A DNA stretch of 38,066 bases from Dactylosporangium sp. AC04546 (lineage in GTDB: Bacteria; Actinomycetota; Actinomycetes; Mycobacteriales; Micromonosporaceae), in contig NZ_JAHYSG010000114.1 in the NCBI RefSeq assembly GCF_022095675.1, positions 1 through 38,066 of the forward strand. The letters are read 5' to 3'. The notes under the pieces were generated by a model. The model did no database searches. It worked only from the letters and a program-made list of their open reading frames with translations, and had not been told where the DNA came from. A program made the position numbers and the translations under genes. This document shows, one piece after another, positions 30,848 to 38,066 of the stretch (its first letter is position 1; each line of letters begins with the position of its first letter).

Positions 30848-31996
30848 TCACTCGGCCAGGGCGCGGACCCTCGCTTCGTCGATGTCGAGCCCGAGGCCTG
30901 GCAAGGGGTTGACGGTGCGTTCGCCGCCGGACGGCGGTGCGAGGGCGGCGACCGCGGACAGGGGGTTGTCGCCGATCCAGTGCTCGACGACGTCGAGGTT
31001 GGGGATGGCCGCGGCGCAGGACAGGCTGGCCGCGAAGTGGACGGACGAGCCGATGCTCACGTGCGGCGTCGCCTGGGCCCCGAACGCGTCGGCGAGGGCG
31101 GCGATGCGCATCGTCTCGGTGATGCCGCCGGCCCGGCAGACGTCGGGCTGCAGCACGTGGAGGGCGCCGGCGCGGAGGAACTCCAGCGCCCGGAAGCGGC
31201 CCGGAAGGGAGTCCAGGGCCAGCGGTACGTCGAGCCGGCCCGCCAGCTCGCGATAGCCCGCGACGTGCTCGGGGGCGATCGGCATCTCGAAGAAGCCGAC
31301 GCCGAGCTCCTGGAGGGCCCGGCCGACGTGGAGCGCCTGCCGCACGTCGTACTGGCCGGCGGCGTCGGCGAAGACGCGCGGGAACAGGTCGCGCACCGAC
31401 TCGACGGCGGCGATGTCGCGGGCCGGGTCGAGCCCGATCGCGACCTTCACCGCGGTCCAGCCGGCGTCGCGCAGCGCCTCGCCGCGGGCCCGCGGGTCGG
31501 GGTCGGCGGCCGGGATGCCCGACGCGTAGACGGGAACCGAGGACCGGAACGCGCCGCCGAGCAGCGCGTGGACCGGCTGGCCGAGGGTGCGGCCCCAGGC
31601 GTCCCACAGCGCGATGTCCACCCCGGACAGCGCCTCCAGCCAGAAGCCGGCGTCGTGGCCGCGCACGCGCATGCCGGCGTACATGCGCTCCCAGGTGACC
31701 GCGATCTCGTCGAGCCGCGTGCCGGTCACGAGCGGGGCGAGCAGCTCGTCCACGATGGCGGCGGTGGCCGGCGCGGCGACCGGGGCCTTGCACTCGCCCC
31801 AGCCGGTGACGCCGTCGGTGGTCTCGAGCCGGACGAGGACGGTGTCGATGGTCGGCGAGTAGACGTACCGGCGGCGGGCCGGGACCGGGTAGCCGGCGAC
31901 CTGCCCGCCCTGGTCGGCGCTCCAGGTGCGGGCGCCCCAGTACACCTCGGGCGGCGCGGCGCGCAGCACGAACGTCTCGATCCGGGCGACCTTCAC
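30848..31996 (-). CDS. Enolase-superfamily (mandelate racemase/MLE-like) protein with altered catalytic Lys
   Basis: This 382-aa protein has an N-terminal capping domain (VKVARIETFVLRAAPPEVYW) and a (beta/alpha)7 barrel. Superfamily sites are TAVKVAIG, where the second Lys of KxK is Ala; VFADAAGQYD (metal Asp); VGFFEMPI (metal Glu); LALDSLP, where Asp replaces the usual third metal Glu; and the Asp/His pair LQPDVCRAGGITE and TPHVSIGSSVHF. The His-Asp dyad is intact, so dehydration or isomerisation driven by His remains possible. GTG 31996 follows ggagg and overlaps the GH88/105-like stop (GTGA). It likely acts on a sugar acid or anhydro-sugar acid within the operon. Confidence 0.88.
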   Translation of the reverse strand: MKVARIETFVLRAAPPEVYWGARTWSADQGGQVAGYPVPARRRYVYSPTIDTVLVRLETTDGVTGWGECKAPVAAPATAAIVDELLAPLVTGTRLDEIAVTWERMYAGMRVRGHDAGFWLEALSGVDIALWDAWGRTLGQPVHALLGGAFRSSVPVYASGIPAADPDPRARGEALRDAGWTAVKVAIGLDPARDIAAVESVRDLFPRVFADAAGQYDVRQALHVGRALQELGVGFFEMPIAPEHVAGYRELAGRLDVPLALDSLPGRFRALEFLRAGALHVLQPDVCRAGGITETMRIAALADAFGAQATPHVSIGSSVHFAASLSCAAAIPNLDVVEHWIGDNPLSAVAALAPPSGGERTVNPLPGLGLDIDEARVRALAE

Positions 31997-32820
31997 CGGG
32001 ACGCCTCCAGCAGGGCGAGGAGCAGCGGTCCCTGGCCCCACGGGAAGACGCCGGTGGCCCGGGTCAGGTAGGACGGCGCGTCGCCGATCGGGGTGGCCTC
32101 CGACACCGGCAGGCCGCCGGCGCCGTCGAGCGCGTCGAGCGCGGCGGCCAGGGCCCGCTTGCCCATCGGCGTCGAGGGCAGCGCGGCGGCGACGAACGCC
32201 GACACGCTGTGCTCGACCGGGGCGCCGTCGAGGTCGACGACGGTCCGCCACCGCCCGTCCTCCTCGTACCGTCCCAGGGCGGTCACCAGAGCGGGCAGTC
32301 GTGGCGAGTCGACCGCACGAAGGCCGTGCAGCGCCCAACCCTGGCCACGCCCCCAGTGGACGCCGTTCGGACGGACGCCGTCGTGGCCGTGGCTGAACAG
32401 GCCGCTCGGGGAGGCGAGCAGCCGCGCGGCGGCCTCGATCGCAGCGGCAGCGCGACCCCCGGGCAGGCCCGGGCCGTCGGTGTGCATGCAGTCGACCCAG
32501 ACGAACGCGCCGAGGTCGGGGCGGTGCACCGGGCCGGAGACGGCGGAGCGGAAGCGGGCGACGGCCGCGGACACGTCCACTGCGGGACGCAGGCGGGCCA
32601 GCTCGGTCAGCACCTCGACCGGGATCAGGTGGTCCGTCACGTCCGACGGCCGGTGCAGCGACGGCGCCACCAGGTCGGCGACCGCATCGATCCACTGTGG
32701 ACGGCCGAGGTGCTCCCCCGCCCGGAGCACGCCGAGCAGGGCCGGTCCCTCGCCGAAGCCCCAGATCTTGTACCGGTACTCGAGCGCCCGCACTGCCACC
32801 GCCTCGATGACGTCATCCAT
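31993..32820 (-). CDS. GH88/GH105-like unsaturated glucuronyl/rhamnogalacturonyl hydrolase
   Basis: This 275-aa protein is short for a family usually about 350-380 aa. It has alpha6/alpha6-barrel marks of GH88/105: YRYKIWGFGEGPALLGVL, FVWVDCMHTDGP with the likely catalytic Asp, GVHWGRGQGWALHGL (the family WGRGxGW) and the C-terminal VFPWGQGPLLLALLE. These enzymes remove 4,5-unsaturated uronyl residues left by polysaccharide lyases. There is no signal peptide, so it works in the cytoplasm after import. The ATG overlaps the upstream aldolase gene by 8 bp, and the stop overlaps the next start (GTGA). The missing length lies mainly at the N-terminus; no further upstream start restores it. Confidence 0.82.
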   Translation of the reverse strand: MDDVIEAVAVRALEYRYKIWGFGEGPALLGVLRAGEHLGRPQWIDAVADLVAPSLHRPSDVTDHLIPVEVLTELARLRPAVDVSAAVARFRSAVSGPVHRPDLGAFVWVDCMHTDGPGLPGGRAAAAIEAAARLLASPSGLFSHGHDGVRPNGVHWGRGQGWALHGLRAVDSPRLPALVTALGRYEEDGRWRTVVDLDGAPVEHSVSAFVAAALPSTPMGKRALAAALDALDGAGGLPVSEATPIGDAPSYLTRATGVFPWGQGPLLLALLEASR

Positions 32821-33400
32821 GGCGGAGCACCTCCAGCAGCTCGGCGAGGCCCCCGTCGCGGGTGACCGCGCCGCCCACGCCGAGCGCGGCCGCGCCCGCG
32901 TCGAGATAGGCACGGGCGTTGTGCGCGCCGACGCCGCCCGTGGCCACGAACCGCGCCTCCGGGAACGGGCCGCGCATCTCGCGCAGCCAGCCAGGCCCGA
33001 GCGACCCGGCCGGGAACGCCTTGAGCCAGCCGCAGCCGGCCTTGAGCGCGTGGTGCACGTCGGTCGCGGTCGCCACGCCGGGCAGGTGCGGCAGCCCGGC
33101 GTCGTGGCTGGCCCGGGCGACCTCGGCGTCGAACCCGGGTGCCACGGTGAACACGGCGCCCGCCTCGGCCGCGACGGCGACCTGCTCGGGTGTGCGCACG
33201 GTGCCGGCGCCGACGGGCTGCCCGTGCCCGGCCAGCTCGCGCAGCACCTCGACCGCCGCGGGCGTCTGGATGGGGACCTCGACGACGCCGAGGCCGCTGT
33301 CCCACACCGCCCGGGCCAGCTCCAGGGCGCGCGCGACGGGCACGCCGCGCAGGATCGCCACCAGGGGCCGGCCGGACAGCAGGTCGTCGAAGGAGGTCAC
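32813..33400 (-). CDS. KDPG/KHG-family aldolase
   Basis: This 195-aa class I aldolase cleaves 2-keto-3-deoxy acids to pyruvate plus an aldehyde. The catalytic Glu is E41 in VVEVPIQT, and the Schiff-base lysine is K127 in GWLKAFPAG. Further family segments are VGAGTVRTPEQ, FTVAPGFDAEV, LPGVATATDV and FVATGGVGAHNARAYL. The Arg that follows Glu in typical KDPG aldolases (EVTLRT) is Gln45 here, which suggests a different acid, perhaps unphosphorylated. GTG 33400 overlaps the clan-A glycosidase stop (GTGA) and follows aggaggt closely. It supplies the last step of the operon's proposed sugar-acid route. Confidence 0.9.
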   Translation of the reverse strand: MTSFDDLLSGRPLVAILRGVPVARALELARAVWDSGLGVVEVPIQTPAAVEVLRELAGHGQPVGAGTVRTPEQVAVAAEAGAVFTVAPGFDAEVARASHDAGLPHLPGVATATDVHHALKAGCGWLKAFPAGSLGPGWLREMRGPFPEARFVATGGVGAHNARAYLDAGAAALGVGGAVTRDGGLAELLEVLRHG

Positions 33401-34833
33401 AGTCGCTCGATCCAGAACTGGACAGACGTCGGCGGCAGCGTGAGGCTGAGCACCGGGCCGGTCTTGTCGGTCAGGTTGGTGTTGCGGGCCGTGGGCGTGA
33501 ACTGCTGGCCCTGGAAGGCCCGGGTGGAGCCGGTGTCGACGGTGTAGGTCACGCTCGACGTGCTCCGGTTGGTGAACGCGAAGACGAGCTTGCCCTGCGG
33601 GGTCTTCCAGGCCATGATTCGCTGCTCGGTCCGGACCGTGCCCTCGTCGACGTGGTAGCGCACCGAGTTCCACGGCATGTACCGCACGAACCCGTAGATG
33701 CCGTTGAAGTTGCGCGGGTTGTAGTCCCAGTGACCCTTGGCGATGTCCGGGTACTTGGTGAAGTCGTCGTCGTCATAGGGCCGCCAGAAGCCGAGCGAGT
33801 AGCCCGACGCCTCCGAGTTGTAGGTCGGCTTGAGCGCGTGCAGCCAGAACCAGGTCGGCGAGTTCTGGAAGGTCATCCAGTTCATGATCGACTGAGCGGT
33901 GTTGACCATCTTCCAGTCGCTGGTCGGCACCTGGTACTCGAACTCGTTGCTGAACACCGGCTTGCCGGTCGCGTCGCTGGTGTAGTTGTTCTGGAGCTGG
34001 TCGTTGCTGTCGCTGCCGATGCGGTGGAAGGACCAGCCGTCCACCTGGGCCAGTGCGGCGGCGTCGGCGCGGATGAGGGCGCCGCCCCGGCCGCGCTGGC
34101 CGTTCTCGGCGTCGGCGTGGATGAAGATGCCGGGGAACTCGGCGCGGACCTTGGGCGCGATCGCCTTGAAAGCCCTGTAGTACTGGTCGTTGCTGTAGGT
34201 GCAGCAGGAGTAGGCGACGCCGCCGATGCTCGGCTCGTTCTGCAGGCTGAACATCTTCACGGGTACGCCGTTGTCGCGCAGGTACACCAGGTCCCGCACG
34301 ATCGCGTCGCCGAACTGGTCGAGCCAGCCCGGGTCGGTGGAGGCGATCGTGCCGCCGACGTAGCTGCCGTTGGACTTCCAGCCGGGCGCCGGCGACCAGT
34401 ACTCGGCCGAGACGCCCTCGATGCCGGACTGGGCGATCAGCTCGGCCAGCTCGGCGAGCTGGGTCGGCCAGCGGCCCACGATCTGCTTCTGGGCGCTGTC
34501 CAGGCCGCGCAGGTACAGCCCGAGCGCCAGCCGCAGGTAGCGGAAGCCGCGGTCCTCGCGGATCTTCAGCAGGTCGCGGTACATGCGGGTGCGCTCGGTG
34601 GCGACGAGGTCGTGCGGGACGGAGGTGGTGGCGGCCGGCAGGCCGTTGTTACCGGAGCCGATCGAGTCGGACTGGATCTCGACGCCCAGGCCGAGGATCG
34701 TCTGCCGGGGCTGGTCGTGGCGGATGACGTAGTCGGCGGCGGCGGCGAAGGCGGGGCGGGCGGTGGCACCGGCCGCGACGGCAGCGGCGGTGGCGGCAGT
34801 GGCGGCGAGCGCGGTGCGACGGGTGAGGGGCAT
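33397..34833 (-). CDS. Tat-exported clan-A glycoside hydrolase (GH30-like)
   Basis: This is a 478-aa exported glycosidase. A twin-arginine signal, LTRRTALAATAATAA, ends near AFAAA. The TIM barrel (about 45-370) has the acid/base motif VKMFSLQNEPSIGG, a following DGWSFHRIGSDSND and the likely nucleophile in PVFSNEFEYQ. A C-terminal beta-sandwich (RIMAWKTPQGKLVFAFTNRS to LPPTSVQFWIERL) is typical of GH30-type enzymes. I place it in clan GH-A, close to GH30, with moderate certainty. ATG 34833 is preceded by ggaggag and lies 12 bp after the SDR stop. It probably trims backbone or side chains before uptake. Confidence 0.8.
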   Translation of the reverse strand: MPLTRRTALAATAATAAAVAAGATARPAFAAAADYVIRHDQPRQTILGLGVEIQSDSIGSGNNGLPAATTSVPHDLVATERTRMYRDLLKIREDRGFRYLRLALGLYLRGLDSAQKQIVGRWPTQLAELAELIAQSGIEGVSAEYWSPAPGWKSNGSYVGGTIASTDPGWLDQFGDAIVRDLVYLRDNGVPVKMFSLQNEPSIGGVAYSCCTYSNDQYYRAFKAIAPKVRAEFPGIFIHADAENGQRGRGGALIRADAAALAQVDGWSFHRIGSDSNDQLQNNYTSDATGKPVFSNEFEYQVPTSDWKMVNTAQSIMNWMTFQNSPTWFWLHALKPTYNSEASGYSLGFWRPYDDDDFTKYPDIAKGHWDYNPRNFNGIYGFVRYMPWNSVRYHVDEGTVRTEQRIMAWKTPQGKLVFAFTNRSTSSVTYTVDTGSTRAFQGQQFTPTARNTNLTDKTGPVLSLTLPPTSVQFWIERL

Positions 34834-34845
34834 CTACGACTCCTC

Positions 34846-35619
34846 CTAGCTGATTTGGTCGGGGCCTATCGGCTCTGGACCCGGCCTTGGACGGGCCTCC
34901 GTGAGCGGCGGAAGGCCGAGGCGGGCGCGCGGCCCGGGTCTGAGCAGGGCCGCGGGCTGGACGGCGGAGGCGCCGCCGTCCAGGACGATCTCCGTGCCGG
35001 TGAGCAGGGCGGCCGCGGGCGAGACGGCGAACGCCACGGCGTCGGCGACGTTCGCCGGCTCGCCGGGGAGCTGGGTCTCGGCCAGGCGGGCCAGGTCGTT
35101 CGGGTCGGTGACGCGGGTCAGGGTGTCGGGGGTGCGGACCCAGCCGGGGCTGATCGTGACCGCGCGGATGCCGGCGCGGCCGTACTCGACGGCGAGCTGG
35201 CGGGTGAAGGCGGCGAGGCCGGCCTTGGCCGCCGCGTAGGCGGGGTAGCCGGGCTGGAACGCGTGGCCGTGGACCGAGCCGATGGTGACGATGACGCCCC
35301 TGCCGGCGGCGACCATGCCCGGCAGGACCGCCCGCGCGCAGAGGAAGGCGGAGGTGAGGTTGGTGTCGAGGACCGTCCGCCAGTCGGCCAGCGACGTCTC
35401 GTGGGCAGGGGCGCCAGCCGTCACGCCGGCGCAGTGAACCAGAACGGCGACGGGATCACGAAAGGCCGCCGCGACCGCCTTCTCGTCGGTCAGGTCCGCT
35501 TCCGCGCGGTCGAGACCCACCACCGAGTAGCCGTCGTCCCGCAGGCGGGCGGCGACGGCCGAGCCGATGCCGCCCGCCGCCCCCGTCACCACCGCGAGGT
35601 CATGGCCCATCTCAGGCAC
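34846..35619 (-). CDS. Short-chain dehydrogenase/reductase (SDR)
   Basis: This 257-aa NAD(P)-dependent SDR has TGAAGGIGSAVAARL (glycine-rich cofactor loop), VHCAGVTAG (NAG-like structural motif) and the catalytic triad S115 (VTIGSVHG), Y128 and K132 (YPAYAAAKAG). The tail after LDGGASAVQPA is an extra 30-residue Pro/Arg-rich extension. GTG 35619 is chosen because gaggtgttcc precedes it; ATG 35610 is possible. It overlaps the upstream dehydratase gene by 8 bp. In comparable sugar-acid operons this type oxidises a 2-keto-3-deoxy acid or the starting aldose; here the role is inferred from neighbours. Confidence 0.9.
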   Translation of the reverse strand: MPEMGHDLAVVTGAAGGIGSAVAARLRDDGYSVVGLDRAEADLTDEKAVAAAFRDPVAVLVHCAGVTAGAPAHETSLADWRTVLDTNLTSAFLCARAVLPGMVAAGRGVIVTIGSVHGHAFQPGYPAYAAAKAGLAAFTRQLAVEYGRAGIRAVTISPGWVRTPDTLTRVTDPNDLARLAETQLPGEPANVADAVAFAVSPAAALLTGTEIVLDGGASAVQPAALLRPGPRARLGLPPLTEARPRPGPEPIGPDQIS

Positions 35620-36775
35620 GGAACACCTCGTAGTGGGCGATCAGGTCCTCGTCGAGGGTGATGCCGAGGCCCGGCTCGTCGGGCACGACCAGCGCACCGT
35701 CCACGAGGGACGGACGGGGCGCCAGGTCGTCGCGCAGCGGGTTGGGCAGCCGGTTGTACTCGTAGATGGGCACGTTGGGGGTGGCCGCGGCGAACTGCAG
35801 CGCCGCGGCCAGGCCGATCGCGGAGCCGACGCCGTGCGGCGAGACGTCGACGTGGAACGCCGAGCACAGCGCCGCGATCCGGCGGGCCTCGGTGATGCCG
35901 CCGGCGCGGGCCAGGTTGGGCATGACGACGTCGGCGGCTCGGGCCAGCAGGAAGTCGCGGTAGCGGTACCGGATGAACTCGCTCTCCCCGGTGACCACCG
36001 GGATCCGCACGGCCGCACGGACCTCGGCCAGGCCGGCGACGTCGTCGGTGGCCAGGGGCTCCTCCAGCCAGCGCACCCCGAGATCCGCGAGGGCGTGGCC
36101 GAGGCGGATCGCGGTCCGCACGTCGTAGGCGCAGTTGAGGTCGACGTGCAGGGCCGCTCCGGGTTTTCTGCCGTCGAGCGCGGCGGCCACCGCGGCCGCG
36201 TGCGCCAGGTCGGTCGCCTCGCCGCGGCCGAGCTTGAGCTTCACCGCGTGGAACCCGTCGTCCAGGAAGGACAGGGCCCGCTCGGCGGACTCCGCGGTGG
36301 TGGGCAGGAACGGGATCGGGGACGCGTAGACCGGCACCGACGTGCGGACCGGGCCGCCGAGCAGCCGGTGGACCGGCAGCCCGGCGGCCTTGCCGCGCAG
36401 GTCCCACAGCGCGAGGTCGACCCCGCTGATCGCCTCCAGGTAGAACCCGCCGGTGCGCCCGGCGCCGGCCTGCGCGCCGAACATGAGCTCCCACAACGCC
36501 TCCGACGCGCCCGCGTCCCGCCCGAGCAGCATCGGGGCGAGCAGGTGGCCGACGATGGTGGCGGTCACCCGCGGCTCCGGCAGGCCATAGGCCTCGCCGA
36601 TGCCCTCCAGGCCGTCGACGGTCCGGATCCGGACGAGGGTGGTGTACTGCCCCAGGCGCGGCAGCACGCGATGGCTGGACGCCGGGGTGAGGAGCCACTC
36701 CGGTACCTCGTCGAACATCCGCTCGAACGGGGCGGCCAGGGCGACGGCTTCCACGGAGGCGATCGTGAGCTTCAC
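35612..36775 (-). CDS. Enolase-superfamily sugar-acid dehydratase (mandelate racemase-like)
   Basis: This 387-aa protein has a complete mandelate-racemase-type active site: the KxK motif in AVKLKLG, metal ligands in LHVDLNCAYD (Asp), VRWLEEPLA (Glu) and PVVTGESEF (Glu), and the catalytic His in VSPHGVGSAIG. The usual Asp of the His-Asp dyad is Asn (VMPNLARAGGITE). The product likely dehydrates an aldonate or uronate to a 2-keto-3-deoxy acid, which the operon's aldolase can cleave. GTG 36775 follows aaggga. The gap to the upstream substrate-binding protein is 8 bp, and the gene overlaps the SDR by 8 bp. Confidence 0.91.
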   Translation of the reverse strand: MKLTIASVEAVALAAPFERMFDEVPEWLLTPASSHRVLPRLGQYTTLVRIRTVDGLEGIGEAYGLPEPRVTATIVGHLLAPMLLGRDAGASEALWELMFGAQAGAGRTGGFYLEAISGVDLALWDLRGKAAGLPVHRLLGGPVRTSVPVYASPIPFLPTTAESAERALSFLDDGFHAVKLKLGRGEATDLAHAAAVAAALDGRKPGAALHVDLNCAYDVRTAIRLGHALADLGVRWLEEPLATDDVAGLAEVRAAVRIPVVTGESEFIRYRYRDFLLARAADVVMPNLARAGGITEARRIAALCSAFHVDVSPHGVGSAIGLAAALQFAAATPNVPIYEYNRLPNPLRDDLAPRPSLVDGALVVPDEPGLGITLDEDLIAHYEVFRA

Positions 36776-36783
36776 TTGATCCC

Positions 36784-38066
36784 TTACTTGATCAGGGCGT
36801 TCATCCGGTCGCGGGCGGAGCCCAGCGCGTCCTTCGGCGACTTCTTGCCGATGAGGATCGACTGCACCTCCTCGGCCAGCACCTTCTCCATCTGGGAGAA
36901 CTGGGGGTAGATCCAGAACGGGCTGGCGCTGGAGTTGGCGCCGATCTGCGCGGTGAAGTCGGTGGCGAACTTGTCGTTCTTCACCGCCGAGTCGGCGAGG
37001 CCCGCGTTCGTCGTGGGCGGCAGGCCGGTCTTGGTGAACCAGTCGATGGTGTACCCCTGCTCGGTCGTGACGGTCTTGGCGAAGTTCGCCGCGGCGGCCG
37101 CGCCGGAGCCGTTCATGACCGCGATGACCTGGCCCCAGGCGAGGTGCCGCGGCTTGTCGCCGGCGTTCTTCACCGGGCGCGCGACGGGCACCATCTTGGT
37201 GCCGAGGTCCTTGTCCGGCGACGACTTGGTGACCGTCGCCTTGCCGCCGATCGCGTCCTCGTAGAACGCGGTCTTGCCCTGGGACATGAGCGCGCGGGCG
37301 TCGACCCGGTTGACGTCGGGAGCGATGAGCTTCTGGTCGTAGAGCTTCTTGTACCAGGTGAGGGCCTCGACGCTGCCGTCGTCGCCGATGACGATCTTGC
37401 CGTCCTGCACGATCGGGGAGCCGAACTCCCACATCCACGGGATGATGTCCTTGAGCTGGTCGACCTTGGTCATGCCGGCCCACGGGACGATCCCGCCGCC
37501 GAGGCCCTTGACCGCGGTGAGCGCCGCCTCGAACTCGGCGACCGTCTTCGGCGCCGACGTCACGCCGGCCTTCGTGAGCAGCTCCTGGTTGCTGATGAGG
37601 CCGATGCCGGCGAACGTCCACGGCAGGCCGTACTGCGCGCCGCCGGACTGGCCGAGCGCGAGCGCGGCCGGCGCGTAGTCCAGGCCGGTGGCGACGCTCT
37701 TGAGGTCGACGAGCTTGCCGGTGGCGGCGAGCGTGGCCAGCCAGGCGACGTCGAGCTGGACGGCGCCGGTGAGCTGGCCGCCCTGGACCTGGAGCAGCAG
37801 CTGGTTGAGGTAGTCGTTGTACGGGTACGACGGCGTGGTGATCTTGACGCCAGCGTTGGCCGCCGTGTACTTGGCGATGGCGTCGGTCATCGGCTGCTTG
37901 GTGACCGCCTCGTTGTACGACCACGAGGTCAGCGGGAACTCCTTGACCCCGTCGTCCTTGAGGCCTTCGGTGCCGGCGGGGGTCGGGGCGCTGGTGGAAG
38001 GGGCGCAGGCGGCGAGGGTGCTGAGGCCGAACAGGCCCAGCGCCGACCGGCGGGACAAACGAACGT
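36784..38066 (-). CDS. ABC sugar transporter substrate-binding lipoprotein (5' end at window edge)
   Basis: This is a family 1 extracellular solute-binding protein of at least 424 aa. The N-terminus has SRRSALGLFGLSTLAACAP, with both a twin-arginine pair and a lipobox (LAAC, lipidated Cys). The body has VTKQPMTDAIAKYTAANAG, LDVAWLATLAATGKLVDL, YGLPWTFAGIGLISNQELL and the C-terminal FWIYPQFSQMEKVLAEEVQS typical of oligosaccharide binders. The only in-window start is TTG 38058. The frame stays open to the window end, so an ATG or GTG further upstream is possible. It is the first in-window gene of the operon; permease genes are not in the window and probably lie upstream. It would capture oligosaccharides released by the GH16, clan-A and BNR enzymes. 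Confidence 0.9.
   Translation of the reverse strand, partial: VRLSRRSALGLFGLSTLAACAPSTSAPTPAGTEGLKDDGVKEFPLTSWSYNEAVTKQPMTDAIAKYTAANAGVKITTPSYPYNDYLNQLLLQVQGGQLTGAVQLDVAWLATLAATGKLVDLKSVATGLDYAPAALALGQSGGAQYGLPWTFAGIGLISNQELLTKAGVTSAPKTVAEFEAALTAVKGLGGGIVPWAGMTKVDQLKDIIPWMWEFGSPIVQDGKIVIGDDGSVEALTWYKKLYDQKLIAPDVNRVDARALMSQGKTAFYEDAIGGKATVTKSSPDKDLGTKMVPVARPVKNAGDKPRHLAWGQVIAVMNGSGAAAAANFAKTVTTEQGYTIDWFTKTGLPPTTNAGLADSAVKNDKFATDFTAQIGANSSASPFWIYPQFSQMEKVLAEEVQSILIGKKSPKDALGSARDRMNALIK

Noticed and set aside
30773..35661. Long plus-strand frames opposite the polysaccharide operon
   Set aside because: The minus-strand genes are packed end to end with family motifs; the opposite frames are Arg/Asp/Val/Gly-rich shadows.
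1..38066. tRNA or rRNA genes
   Set aside because: No cloverleaf-like conserved T-loop (GGTTCGAATCC-type) with matching arms, and no rRNA signature, was seen on either strand by eye. A tRNAscan run would be decisive.

Overview
The window is high-GC DNA with GTG starts, Tat signals, many LacI/TetR regulators, secreted cellulase-type enzymes and short intergenic palindromes. This fits a filamentous, soil-type actinobacterium. Micromonosporaceae (Actinoplanes- or Micromonospora-like) is my best guess, but it is inferred from style and not from a marker gene. I saw no rRNA, tRNA or CRISPR array.

Layout. Positions 1-1318 hold an IS110-family transposase followed by two intergenic palindromes. Positions 1315-5079 hold a minus-strand sugar-catabolism operon (cupin, Gfo/Idh/MocA oxidoreductase, TIM-barrel isomerase) divergent from its likely LacI repressor, with a LacI-type operator between them. 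Positions 5058-7327 hold a PEP-mutase/isocitrate-lyase-like protein translationally coupled to a very short P450-like protein that carries two in-frame copies of a palindromic repeat, divergent from an ArsR-type regulator. Positions 7392-11095 are a plus-strand series: small membrane protein, crotonase, serine/threonine dehydratase, TetR-like regulator and FAD monooxygenase. Positions 11328-15204 hold a Tat-exported PhoD phosphatase divergent from an OmpR-type two-component system. Positions 15442-18074 encode a secreted zinc metallopeptidase with Fn3 and ricin-like domains, coupled to a membrane-anchored secreted protein. Positions 18092-19686 hold a palindromic operator array in front of a 76-aa ORF of unknown function, a 17-bp tandem repeat and a second LacI regulator. 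Positions 20183-22283 encode pirin, a small GNAT protein and an SCO6745-family protein. Positions 22350-24593 encode a GH6 cellulase (CBM2, two Ig-like domains, GH6). Positions 24724-27060 hold a TetR/MFS efflux pair with twin operators and a strong terminator. Positions 27107-28354 hold a GNAT protein, a small ORF and a DUF7674-like protein.

The most coherent system is 28438-38066. It is a tightly packed minus-strand operon of nine genes: ABC sugar-binding lipoprotein, enolase-superfamily dehydratase, SDR, Tat-exported clan-A glycosidase, KDPG-type aldolase, GH88/105-like unsaturated uronyl hydrolase, second enolase-superfamily protein, BNR-repeat protein (candidate polysaccharide lyase) and GH16 with a golvesin-like C-terminal domain, closed by a hairpin terminator. 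It reads as a polysaccharide utilisation locus: extracellular cleavage, import, removal of unsaturated uronyl ends, then a non-phosphorylated dehydratase/dehydrogenase/aldolase route. The substrate cannot be fixed from sequence alone.

Two repeat families are the main non-coding interest. One is a 50-bp GATC-bounded palindrome present twice with compensatory base changes. The other is a GACGTTGGTCGATC inverted-repeat element found both between genes and inside a coding frame.
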